From Peptoniphilus mikwangii (GTDB lineage: Bacteria > Bacillota > Clostridia > Tissierellales > Peptoniphilaceae): a DNA stretch of 64,000 nt. The position numbers were made by a program, and so were the translations under genes. The stretch lies in the NCBI RefSeq assembly GCF_000468535.1, contig NZ_AUQY01000002.1:414205-478204 (forward strand). Reading direction: 5' to 3'. A model generated the notes under the pieces. That model did not search any database, had not been told where the DNA came from, and saw nothing but the letters and a program-made list of their open reading frames with translations. Positions 1-9,113 of the stretch are shown here, piece after piece (the first letter of the stretch is position 1; every line of letters begins with the position of its first letter).

Positions 1-1586
<1,586 letters not shown>

Positions 1587-1712
1587 ATTTGTATCCTTAG
1601 CTTTCAGTTTCTTTCACTGACTTTTTCCGCTAAGCTTTTTTGCTTTGCTTGTGTTTCTTTCTCTTACACTATTTAATTATCAAGGTTTGCTATTCATTTG
1701 AACAGCTTATTC

Positions 1713-1741
1713 ATTATATAATTTCATTTTAAAGATGTCAA
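1713..1741 (-). promoter_or_regulatory. rRNA operon promoter
   Basis: On the minus strand TTGACA (1736-1741) and TATAAT (1713-1718) are separated by exactly 17 bases, a perfect consensus promoter. Transcription would start near 1706 and give a leader of about 120 bases before the mature 16S 5' end. The stretch 1587-1841 otherwise holds only this leader and A+T-rich sequence. Confidence 0.85.
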
Positions 1742-1841
1742 GATGTTTTTTTTATTTTTCTTTATTTCTTTTATGAAATTTTCTGTTCAAGCGATAGCTT
1801 TTTTATTCTATTAGTTTTATTCTTTTTTGTCAATAGTTTTT

Positions 1842-2714
1842 TTATATCTTTTCTAATATTTTTATTGTATCCTCTTTCTGTAACATTGTAGGATTTCTTA
1901 ATTCATCCAATGGTGCTCCTATTACTACTATTATATAGTTTTTTTCTCCTTTTTTTGATAATGTTGCCCAACAAAGTCCTGCCTCTTTTGTTGTTCCGCT
2001 TTTACCTCCCAATATCTTAAAATCAGTTTTATCCTCATCTGAAATTTCTTTAAGAACTGTACTCTCTATATTAATTCCATTTGGATGATCTAATGTTTCT
2101 GTTGTAGTATAATTTTTTGCAGTAAAAATTTTTTTAAATTCCTCATTTTTTATTGCTTCATTTAATAATAATGCCATATCCCTTGCTGTTGAATAATTAT
2201 TTTCTTCATCCATTCCGACAGGATTTGAAAAATTTGTTTCCTTAAGCCCAAGCTCTTTTGCTTTTTCATTCATATCAATGACAAAATTTTCTAAACTTCC
2301 ACTTGATTTTATGGCAAGACTCATAGCTGCTTCTCCTCCGGATGCAAGCATTGTTCCATATAATAAATCTTTTACTTTAACTCTTTCTCTTCCATAAAAT
2401 CCTACCATAGAAGCATTTGAAGCTACCATATTTTTATAACTTTCTACATCTACAGGACTAATTTCTTCCCAATCTAAATTCTTTTCAATTGCAACAAGTA
2501 CTGTCATTAATTTTGTAAGTGAAGCTATTTTTAATTTTTCATTTGCATTTTTTTCAAATATTATTTTATTTTTATCTGCATCCATTACACAAATTGCCTT
2601 CGAATTGTAATCAATTTTAGCTAATTTATTATTGCAAAAATACAGTAATGTTAATCCCGCGGATATAACAATTACCATTAAAAATATAATTACTTTAATT
2701 TTTTTAAATTTCAT
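1842..2714 (-). CDS. D-alanyl-D-alanine carboxypeptidase (S11, PBP5-like)
   Basis: Low-molecular-weight penicillin-binding protein that trims the terminal D-Ala from peptidoglycan stem peptides outside the membrane. An N-terminal hydrophobic segment (about residues 7-27) looks like a signal anchor. The serine-acylation motif is seen as ASLTKLMT (SxxK) and the KTG box as GGKSGTT. The middle motif, SxN in most family members, reads SGGEAA, so the usual Asn is Gly. No C-terminal amphipathic membrane anchor is obvious; at 290 residues it is shorter than DacA or DacF and may be held by its N terminus. The start has a good site (AAAGGAG). It is monocistronic, between the rRNA promoter and trmB. The family is secure, the exact enzyme subtype less so. 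Confidence 0.85.
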   Translation of the reverse strand: MKFKKIKVIIFLMVIVISAGLTLLYFCNNKLAKIDYNSKAICVMDADKNKIIFEKNANEKLKIASLTKLMTVLVAIEKNLDWEEISPVDVESYKNMVASNASMVGFYGRERVKVKDLLYGTMLASGGEAAMSLAIKSSGSLENFVIDMNEKAKELGLKETNFSNPVGMDEENNYSTARDMALLLNEAIKNEEFKKIFTAKNYTTTETLDHPNGINIESTVLKEISDEDKTDFKILGGKSGTTKEAGLCWATLSKKGEKNYIIVVIGAPLDELRNPTMLQKEDTIKILEKI

Positions 2715-2847
2715 TTATTTTCTCCTTTAATATTTATGTATTAAATTATACAACAAACATTATGCAAATTTATTAAACTTTTATTATAGATAAATTAAAT
2801 AACAGTAAATCATTTCAGTGACTTACTGTTATAATTACTATCAAAAT

Positions 2848-3486
2848 TTATTTTTCAATTCTAAAAACTCCATAACATATCGGAATATTTTTACTTCTCC
2901 ATTTATTTTCATATTCTGTAACTATATTCTCAGGATAATCTTCAAGTTTCATATTTCTTGTACATTTCATAATTTTAAATTTATTATCTTCAAAATATTT
3001 AAGCGAATCATTAAATAGATCTAAATCATCAGTTTTAAAATGTACTTCAGCATCCTTTTTTAATATTTCTCTATATTGAACAAGAAATCTCGGATGAGTT
3101 AATCTTCTTTTTTGATGCCTTAGCTTAGGCCATGGATTACAAAAATTAATATATATTCTGTCAATTTCTTCTTTATCAAAATATTCATTTATTTTTTCAG
3201 CATTTATTGGAAGCGCTCTTACATTTTCAAGTTTTTCTTCTATTATTTTTCTTGTAGCATAAACAAAAGCATTTGATTCTTGTTCTATTATTACATAATT
3301 TATATTTTTATTTCGTCTTGCCAACTCTTGAATAAAAGCTCCCTTACCGGCACCAATTTCAATATGTATTTTATTTGAATTTTCAAATACTTCTTTCCAC
3401 TTACCTTTATATTCAGCAGCATCAAAATATACATACGGATTTTCTTTCATTTCAGGAATTGCCCAATGTTTTTTTCTAAGTCTCAT
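2848..3486 (-). CDS. trmB: tRNA (guanine-N7-)-methyltransferase
   Basis: S-adenosylmethionine-dependent enzyme that makes m7G46 in the variable loop of tRNAs. The N terminus MRLRKKHW, the SAM site IEIGAGKGAFIQELA and the catalytic/tRNA-binding segment INFCNPWPKLRHQKRRL are classic TrmB features, followed by FKTDD. I place the start at the ATG at 3486 rather than the in-frame ATG at 3498, because GGAG sits 6 bases upstream of the former and overlaps the latter. The protein is about 212 residues, the normal family size. It stands alone, with about 130 bases before the carboxypeptidase gene. Confident assignment. Confidence 0.95.
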   Translation of the reverse strand: MRLRKKHWAIPEMKENPYVYFDAAEYKGKWKEVFENSNKIHIEIGAGKGAFIQELARRNKNINYVIIEQESNAFVYATRKIIEEKLENVRALPINAEKINEYFDKEEIDRIYINFCNPWPKLRHQKRRLTHPRFLVQYREILKKDAEVHFKTDDLDLFNDSLKYFEDNKFKIMKCTRNMKLEDYPENIVTEYENKWRSKNIPICYGVFRIEK

Positions 3487-3610
3487 TAATATCTCCATAA
3501 ATAAAAAGGATTACATCCTTATAGTATCACCATTAAATAAAATCTAACTAATTTTTATATTTTATCATTCAGTACAAGCTTTTTCAATAATCATCTAACT
3601 ATATATGCAT

Positions 3611-3637
3611 AAAAATGAGGCGACTTCAAAGTCGCCT
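3611..3637 (-). terminator. Rho-independent terminator of the CoADR operon
   Basis: A 9-bp G+C-rich inverted repeat (AGGCGACTT, 3618-3626, with 3629-3637) is followed on the minus strand by a T run at 3611-3615. It lies 15 bases past the stop of the gene at 3652. Confidence 0.85.
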
Positions 3638-3651
3638 TATTTTACCTCATA

Positions 3652-6096
3652 TTAGATGAATAAATTCATATTTGAATTATCATTATCGTTTAACATTGTT
3701 GCTACTCCGCCGATTTCAACGCCATCAATCAATTCTTCTTTTGTTATCCCCATAACATCCATTGACATTTGACATGCTGTCATTTTAACTCCGGCTTTTT
3801 TAGCTTCAATAATCAATTCTTCAAGCGAACTGATTCCCTTCTTGGCCATTACACCGCGCATCATTTTAGAACCTATTCCTAAAAAATTCATTTTTGATAA
3901 TCCAAGCTTTTTAGCTCCTCTTGGCAGCATCATACTGAACATTTTTCCAATTATATCTTTTTGTACATCAACTTTTTCATCTTTTCTAAGAATATTTAAT
4001 CCCCAAAATGTGAAAAACATATTTACCTTATTTCCCATAGCCGCACTTCCTGTAGCTATTATAAACGCAGCTATTGCCTTATCTAAATCTCCATCAAATA
4101 CTATCATCGTTTTTTCTTTACAAGTATTGACACTACAAGTTTCTACTTTTTCTCCCTTTTGAATGCTTGCAAAATAATTTCCTTTGTATTCATTTCTTGA
4201 AATAAGAGTATTTCCGGTATTTTTACACCAACTGTCAATATCTCTGATAAAACCTGGGTCTGTCGCTTTAACACTAAGTATTTCCCCAATATTCATATCT
4301 TCCATTTTCTTCGATACTTTTACAATGGGTCCTGGACAACTTAATCCGCAAACATCTAAACTTAACGCTTTCTCTTTATTATCAAGCACAAATTTGTCTT
4401 GCTCTAAATTTTGATTTCCTATAAGTTCAAAGCTGTCTTCACTATCTGTAATATCTCTGTAAGTCCTATATCCTCCGACAAAATTATATGCATCAAATCC
4501 ATTTTGCTTTAATATTCTCTCTGCAATATATCCTCTTACACCCACTGCACAATATAATAAATATTTTTTTGACTTATCAAGCTTCGACATTTCTTTTCTA
4601 ATTCTTGTAAGTGGAATTTGAAGTGCATTTTCTATTTTACCTTGTACCACTTCAATATCTTCTCTTACATCAATTAGAGTGTATAATTCTTTATTCGCTT
4701 GCCACTGTTCAAATGTCACGGGGTCTGTCAATTTTTCCAATATATTTGTAGCGACATATCCTGCCATATTTACAGGGTCTTTAGCTGATGAATAAGGAGG
4801 AGCATATGCAAGTTCTATTTTTGTAAGATCATATACCGTCCCATTAAAATGAATACTTGTTGCTATTGTATCTATCCTCTTATCAACTCCGTCATATCCC
4901 ACAATTTGTGCACCTAATATTTTTGCATTTTCCAATGAAAATATCAGTTTTAAAGTTAACGGAGTTGCACCAGGATAGTATCCCGCATGGGACATAGGAT
5001 GAATTAGTGCTATTCCATAATCCTTGTTTAATTTTAAATTTCTTTTATTTAACGCCTTTTCATTTTCTCCCGTACTTGCAACTGTTATATCAAAAACCTT
5101 TGCTACACTTGTTCCTATAGTTCCGTCATAAGTTTCTTTTTTTAAATTCAACACATTTGCTGCAACAGCTCTTCCTTGTTTATTCGCAGGGCCTGCAAGA
5201 GGTATCATAGTCTTTTGTAATGATATCGGATTATTTACTTCAATCATATCTCCGACGGCATAAATAAAGGAGTCACTTGTTTGCATATTGTCATTTACGA
5301 TAACTCCTCCTCTTTCATTCAGCTCAAGTCCTGCATCTTTTGCTAATTTAGAATTCGGTCTTACACCTATTGAAAGAAGAGTCATATCTGTATCAATTTT
5401 ACTTCCATCTGACAATAGAATTTTATTACCATTATCAAAAATAGACTTCACTCCTGTATTTAAAATTAGCTTAACTCCTTTATGTTCTAAATGATTTTGA
5501 ACTAATTTTGCCATATCTTTGTCTAAAGGAGGCATAATTTGATCTGCAAACTCAACTAAAGTAACTTTAATACCAAGCTCAGACAAATTTTCCGCCATCT
5601 CAAGTCCGATAAATCCTCCGCCTGCAACAACAGCATTTTTAGGTTTATTAATTTTTATAAAATTATAAATTTTATCAGTATCCGGAATATTCCACAAAGT
5701 AAATACATTTTCAGACTCAAGCCCGTCCATTTGAGGAATAAAAGGTGTCGAACCTGTAGAAAGCAATAAAACATCATAGCTTTCTTCATATTCTTTATTG
5801 ACTTTCAAATCTACAACAGATATTTTTTTATTTTCTTTATCTATTTTTATAACTTCAGAAAAATTTCTTATTTCAACATTATACTTACTCGTAATCGATT
5901 CAATATCAGAAACAAATAAACTATCTCTACTTGAAATAGTGCCTCCTATATAGTAAGGAAGCCCGCAATTTGCGAACGAAACAAATTCTCCCTTTTCAAA
6001 TAAAATAATTTGAGCATTTTCATCTAATCTTCTAATTCTCGCTATTGCAGTTGCTCCTCCTGCAACCCCGCCTACAACAACTATTTTTTTTGACAT
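3652..6096 (-). CDS. CoA-disulfide reductase / rhodanese / TusA / DsrE four-domain fusion
   Basis: Soluble flavoprotein expected to handle persulfides and low-molecular-weight disulfides with NAD(P)H. Domains in order: an FAD/NAD(P)H Rossmann pair with GGVAGGA (9-15) and VVAGGGFIGLE (157-167), and the redox Cys44 in SFANCGLPYY typical of CoA-disulfide reductases; a dimerisation domain (about 325-450); rhodanese (about 460-550, Cys516 in YCAVGVRGY); TusA-like (about 577-645, CGLSCPGP with Cys583/Cys587); and DsrE-like (about 660-814, Cys775 in MTACQMSM). The four cysteine centres suggest a built-in sulfur relay (inference). At 814 residues it is far longer than plain CoADR (about 440). The ArsR gene upstream overlaps it by one base, and an operator precedes both. 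Ribosome site GAGGAG. The physiological substrate cannot be read from sequence. Confidence 0.9.
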   Translation of the reverse strand: MSKKIVVVGGVAGGATAIARIRRLDENAQIILFEKGEFVSFANCGLPYYIGGTISSRDSLFVSDIESITSKYNVEIRNFSEVIKIDKENKKISVVDLKVNKEYEESYDVLLLSTGSTPFIPQMDGLESENVFTLWNIPDTDKIYNFIKINKPKNAVVAGGGFIGLEMAENLSELGIKVTLVEFADQIMPPLDKDMAKLVQNHLEHKGVKLILNTGVKSIFDNGNKILLSDGSKIDTDMTLLSIGVRPNSKLAKDAGLELNERGGVIVNDNMQTSDSFIYAVGDMIEVNNPISLQKTMIPLAGPANKQGRAVAANVLNLKKETYDGTIGTSVAKVFDITVASTGENEKALNKRNLKLNKDYGIALIHPMSHAGYYPGATPLTLKLIFSLENAKILGAQIVGYDGVDKRIDTIATSIHFNGTVYDLTKIELAYAPPYSSAKDPVNMAGYVATNILEKLTDPVTFEQWQANKELYTLIDVREDIEVVQGKIENALQIPLTRIRKEMSKLDKSKKYLLYCAVGVRGYIAERILKQNGFDAYNFVGGYRTYRDITDSEDSFELIGNQNLEQDKFVLDNKEKALSLDVCGLSCPGPIVKVSKKMEDMNIGEILSVKATDPGFIRDIDSWCKNTGNTLISRNEYKGNYFASIQKGEKVETCSVNTCKEKTMIVFDGDLDKAIAAFIIATGSAAMGNKVNMFFTFWGLNILRKDEKVDVQKDIIGKMFSMMLPRGAKKLGLSKMNFLGIGSKMMRGVMAKKGISSLEELIIEAKKAGVKMTACQMSMDVMGITKEELIDGVEIGGVATMLNDNDNSNMNLFI

Positions 6097-6377
6097 TATT
6101 TCTCCTCTTTAAATAACACTTTTATTATTTCATTAATTTTCTCATTTTTAATAAAATAATTTACATTTTTACCGTCTTTTTTATAATCTAAAATCCCTAA
6201 ATCTCTCATCTTAGCAAGATGTTGACTTATATTAGACTGACTTACTTCCATACAATCTGTAAAAAACGATACATTGCAACTACCATTTTCAAAAATTTTT
6301 TTCACTAAACAGAGTCTTATAGGATTTGCAATACCCTTTAATATATCTGCATTTCGTATAATAATTTCTCTATCCAT
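6096..6377 (-). CDS. ArsR-family transcriptional repressor
   Basis: Small winged-helix regulator (93 residues) with the ArsR core GIANPIRLCLVKKIF and recognition-helix region VSQSNISQHLAKMRDLGIL. Cysteines at 23, 34 and 42 could sense thiol-reactive sulfur, metal or arsenite. The classic ELCVC arsenic motif is absent, and the sulfur enzyme it co-transcribes makes persulfide or sulfide sensing the more likely role (inference). I use the ATG at 6377 because AGGTG lies 6 bases upstream of it; the in-frame GTG at 6386 overlaps that ribosome site. The stop and the next gene's start share one base (TAATG), so translation is probably coupled. Confidence 0.88.
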   Translation of the reverse strand: MDREIIIRNADILKGIANPIRLCLVKKIFENGSCNVSFFTDCMEVSQSNISQHLAKMRDLGILDYKKDGKNVNYFIKNEKINEIIKVLFKEEK

Positions 6378-6395
6378 AATAATCACCTACATATT

Positions 6396-6423
6396 ATTAT
6401 ATTAGAATATTCTAATATGTCAA
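6396..6423 (-). promoter_or_regulatory. ArsR promoter with 20-bp perfect palindromic operator
   Basis: On the minus strand TTGACA (6418-6423) and TATAAT (6396-6401) are 16 bases apart. The stretch 6399-6418 is a perfect 20-bp palindrome, ATATTAGAATATTCTAATAT, filling the space between the two boxes. A repressor dimer bound here would block RNA polymerase, so the operon is probably autorepressed by its own ArsR protein. Confidence 0.8.
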
Positions 6424-6463
6424 GTTTCAAAATATTTTTCCCAATCATTAATAACATAATAAA

Positions 6464-6487
6464 AAGGACATTACTTTTAATGTCCTT
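6464..6487 (-). terminator. Rho-independent terminator
   Basis: A 10-bp perfect inverted repeat (AAGGACATTA, 6464-6473, with 6478-6487) around a 4-base loop, with T-rich sequence after it on the minus strand. It lies downstream of the broken methyltransferase gene and just upstream of the ArsR promoter. Confidence 0.75.
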
Positions 6488-6566
6488 CAATACTATTATC
6501 TTCATTTTTATTCTTCACTATAAATATTAATTACAATCTTATTTTTATTAAATCAAAACTCTTTAC

Positions 6567-7399
6567 TTATTTAAAATCCATTCTATTTACTGACATCTTC
6601 ATCACTTTATCCCCTATCTTAGCAAGTAAACGATGAGAAAAGCGAATATTAGGACTTTTCATATCATAATATCCTAACATATAACCTTTTGAAGTTATTT
6701 TAATTTTTTCCGACCAATTTAATTCTTGTATCGGATCATTTACATAAAATAATCCTTCTACATCACTAATCCCCATATTCTTTAATACTTTTGACATCAT
6801 CAGCTTCAAACCGAGCTTGCCTACACTGTCAAAAATCAAACATCCTTTAGAATATTTTTTTGAAAGTTCTAATACCAATACTTTTACTTCATTCTTCTTA
6901 AAATAATGAAATACCCCGGCAGCAAAGAAAATAACTCCGTTAGAACCGTCAACCTCATCCATCCATGAAAAATCTTTTAAATCACAAGCAACATTTTTTC
7001 TCTGTCCTGCTCAAAAATCAATTGTTTACGAATTGATATGACATCCGGAAAATCCACATTTACAATATGGCAAAGTCCGTTATCACAAGTTTTTCCCGTT
7101 TCATCTAAACCGCAACCAAGATTTACAATTGTTGCTTTAGGATACCTACTTAAATATTCTTTAATCTCATATATTATATCCAACTGTCGCATTGCAGCTT
7201 CAAGAGAACCAAATTCATATAAAAATGAATTTTTCTTTTTCTCTAATTCTGAAAAATCATAATCCAACCTATCACACAATCTATTAGCAAAAATATCCAT
7301 ATAAAGTTCGGGAAATTTTTCAGAACACATTTTTCTTCCATATAACGGAACAATCAAAGTTTCCTGAACTGTATTTTTTTCTATCTTTACTTTTTCCAT
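6567..7399 (-). pseudogene. class I SAM-dependent O-methyltransferase, frameshifted
   Basis: Two adjacent reading frames together make one methyltransferase of the leucine-carboxyl-methyltransferase/polyketide O-methyltransferase type. The upstream part (7399 to about 7000) carries the SAM motif TIVNLGCGLDETG and the following VDFPDV. The downstream part (about 6993-6567) carries ACDLKDFSWMD, GVIFFAAGVFHYF and CLIFDSVG. The break is at six T on the plus strand (6994-6999): one more base would join ...DREKNVACDLKD... in a single frame. As written, the first frame stops after MLLVI. This could be a real mutation, a phase-variable tract, a sequencing error, or a site rescued by -1 slippage on the A run. 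The ATG at 7399 follows AAAGGAGG. The function of the intact form is unknown. Confidence 0.85.
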
Positions 7400-7516
7400 A
7401 TCAATATACACCTCCTTTTATAGTTCACATCTAAATTAATCACAAAATACATAACAAATTAAATTTTTTCTCTTTAATTTACTGTTTTTACTAAAATATT
7501 CTTTTTTAGAATTTTA

Positions 7517-7957
7517 TCAATCATATTTTTTCAATAGATAATTAAAAACTATAACACCGATAAACACTTGGCTAATTAAGTATGCCCCTAAATAAATTAC
7601 AATATGCTCTGCATCCATGATATTCAAAACTCCAAGTACAGAATACACAATAATAGATAAAGCTATAATCAACATTCCAATCCAATAAGTGTATTTTCCG
7701 GATTTATCTCTCAGTTTTTGTTTTAATTCATCTTGCTGTTCTATTTCTTCAATTTCTAATTTTTCTTGATATTTTTCCTTGTTCTTTTGCCAATAAAAAT
7801 ATCGAATTATAGTAACGATACCACTACCTCCTAAAGCACCTGTTAAACCGTAAAATATACCTGTCATCTTATTGTCGCCAAAGTAAATAGCTACATACAA
7901 AGATATTCCAGCTAATATAATATAAATTAAACCATAAATCAGATTACTTTTTTTCAT
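7517..7957 (-). CDS. small integral membrane protein downstream of XRE regulator
   Basis: About 146 residues with four predicted membrane segments: roughly 7-25 and 33-52, then a charged cytoplasmic stretch rich in E, K and Q (about 54-84), then about 89-110 and 119-140. I start at the ATG at 7957, which has AAGGAGG 6 bases upstream; the in-frame ATG at 7975 would place that site inside the gene. It overlaps the end of the XRE gene by 14 bases, so the two are co-translated. XRE-plus-membrane-protein pairs of this layout are common in Firmicutes, but I do not recognise a specific function. Confidence 0.75.
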   Translation of the reverse strand: MKKSNLIYGLIYIILAGISLYVAIYFGDNKMTGIFYGLTGALGGSGIVTIIRYFYWQKNKEKYQEKLEIEEIEQQDELKQKLRDKSGKYTYWIGMLIIALSIIVYSVLGVLNIMDAEHIVIYLGAYLISQVFIGVIVFNYLLKKYD

Positions 7958-8159
7958 ATTTTTCCTCCTTTTCATAAGTAAATACTTCTTCTATTGTCTT
8001 GTTAAAATATAATGCTATCTCAAATGCTAAATCTAAAGATGGATTATATTTACCATTTTCTATCGCACTAATAGTTTGCCTTGAAACTCTTAATTCTTTT
8101 GCAAATTCTTCTTGAGTCAAACCGTTAATTTTTCGCAATTCATCTAATTTGTTTTTCAA
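7944..8159 (-). CDS. XRE-family helix-turn-helix regulator
   Basis: Compact Cro/CI-type DNA-binding protein of about 71 residues: LTQEEFAKELRVSRQTISAIE is the helix-turn-helix, followed by NGKYNPSLDLAFEIALYF, the usual fourth and fifth helices of YozG-like regulators. The start is probably TTG at 8159, giving MKNKLDELRK with AGGAGG 8 bases upstream. A GTG at 8165 is too close to the ribosome site. It probably controls itself and the overlapping membrane-protein gene through the repeats upstream. Confidence 0.88.
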   Translation of the reverse strand: MKNKLDELRKINGLTQEEFAKELRVSRQTISAIENGKYNPSLDLAFEIALYFNKTIEEVFTYEKEEKYEKK

Positions 8160-8176
8160 ACGCACCGTCCTCCTTC

Positions 8177-8238
8177 TGTCAAGTTTCCTTTACATTATTA
8201 TAATCCCCCGTTTGTACTTTTGTCAAGTTACCTTTACA
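8177..8238 (-). promoter_or_regulatory. promoter with paired 18-bp direct repeats (possible XRE operators)
   Basis: On the minus strand TTGACA (8221-8226) and TATAAT (8197-8202) are 18 bases apart. Two 18-base direct repeats, TGTCAAGTTNCCTTTACA on the plus strand, lie at 8177-8194 and 8221-8238. They differ at one base and their starts are 44 bases apart. One covers the -35 box and the other lies just downstream of the -10 box. This arrangement suggests autoregulation by the XRE protein (inference). Confidence 0.6.
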
Positions 8239-8239
8239 G

Positions 8240-8620
8240 AAATTATACTTCTAACTCTTGCTTCTTGTTCTGTGTCAGTTCTCTGTTTTCTTGCAAGAAT
8301 TTTTCTATGCTACTTCTAACGTTTTCAGCTTGTTCAACCTATTTTCGCATATCTAAGATTTGAGAATATAGATTATCTTTTTCTTTCCTCAAAGTACTTA
8401 CTTTCAATTTTCACTTGGATATATTTAAGCTCTTGCTTTTGTCTAAATATTATTTCAGATATTTCTTTACACTTTAAAATAAAATAATATCTGCGATATG
8501 CCTTTTATAAAAATCTTCATATTTGTTTTCTTTATTAAGGTTTTATTGATTTCTTCTATACTGACGATTTTTTCTTTTATATTTTTAATTTTTCTTGTCC
8601 TTTATTTTTGATTTTAAACA
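8240..8620 (-). pseudogene. degenerate coding remnant with coiled-coil character
   Basis: Reading the minus strand gives short runs rich in E, K, Q and N, such as SSIEKFLQENRELTQNKK and EISEIIFRQKQELKYIQ, in different frames broken by stops. This looks like the C-terminal coiled coil of a decayed protein, perhaps a mobilisation relaxase or similar element gene. That identity is a guess from composition only. Confidence 0.3.
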
Positions 8621-8624
8621 ATAA

Positions 8625-8657
8625 AAAAACAGTAAACTTTTTTAATTTACTGTTTTT
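8625..8657. terminator. bidirectional hairpin terminator
   Basis: A 12-bp inverted repeat (AAAAACAGTAAA, 8625-8636, with 8646-8657) has A and T runs on both sides, so it can act on either strand. It sits after the degenerate region, with no intact gene directly next to it. Confidence 0.6.
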
Positions 8658-9113
8658 AATTTGCGATTCTGTATTTGATTGTTTTAAATATACAAACTGA
8701 GACTTGTCAGTATATAAAATCTATCGAAATGTGATTTGATGACTTCTATATCGACAAATATTCCATTGTTTTGAATGCATATTCCAAATACTGTATAAAG
8801 TAAAAAGATATAAAAGGTATGAGATTTTATTATTCTGCATTATATAACCTAACAAATTATATTTTATCTCATCAAATATTTTATAATATTATTTTTAGTA
8901 GTATACTCTTACATTTCACTTATCAATTTTTATTTCTATCAAAAAACGATATGATTGGCATCATATCGTTTTTATAATTTTGACTATGAATCCGTTAACT
9001 AAAACCACTATTTTTTAGTTTTTTTATAACGAAAATTCAGTATAAATAATACAACAACATATTATCAAGTATTCTTCGTGTCTAAAATGTTGCCTTTTTT
9101 AATTCAAAAAATC
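8658..9113. other. gene-free A+T-rich stretch with lysS terminator
   Basis: No gene is recognisable here. The only clear structure is a 14-bp perfect inverted repeat at 8942-8955 and 8960-8973 with a TGGC loop and flanking A/T runs. It probably ends the greA-lysS transcript coming from the right. Confidence 0.55.

Noticed and set aside
7944-8165. XRE protein plus membrane protein as a toxin-antitoxin pair
   Set aside because: The membrane partner is 146 residues with four helices, and XRE/membrane pairs of this kind are usually regulatory; nothing shows toxicity.
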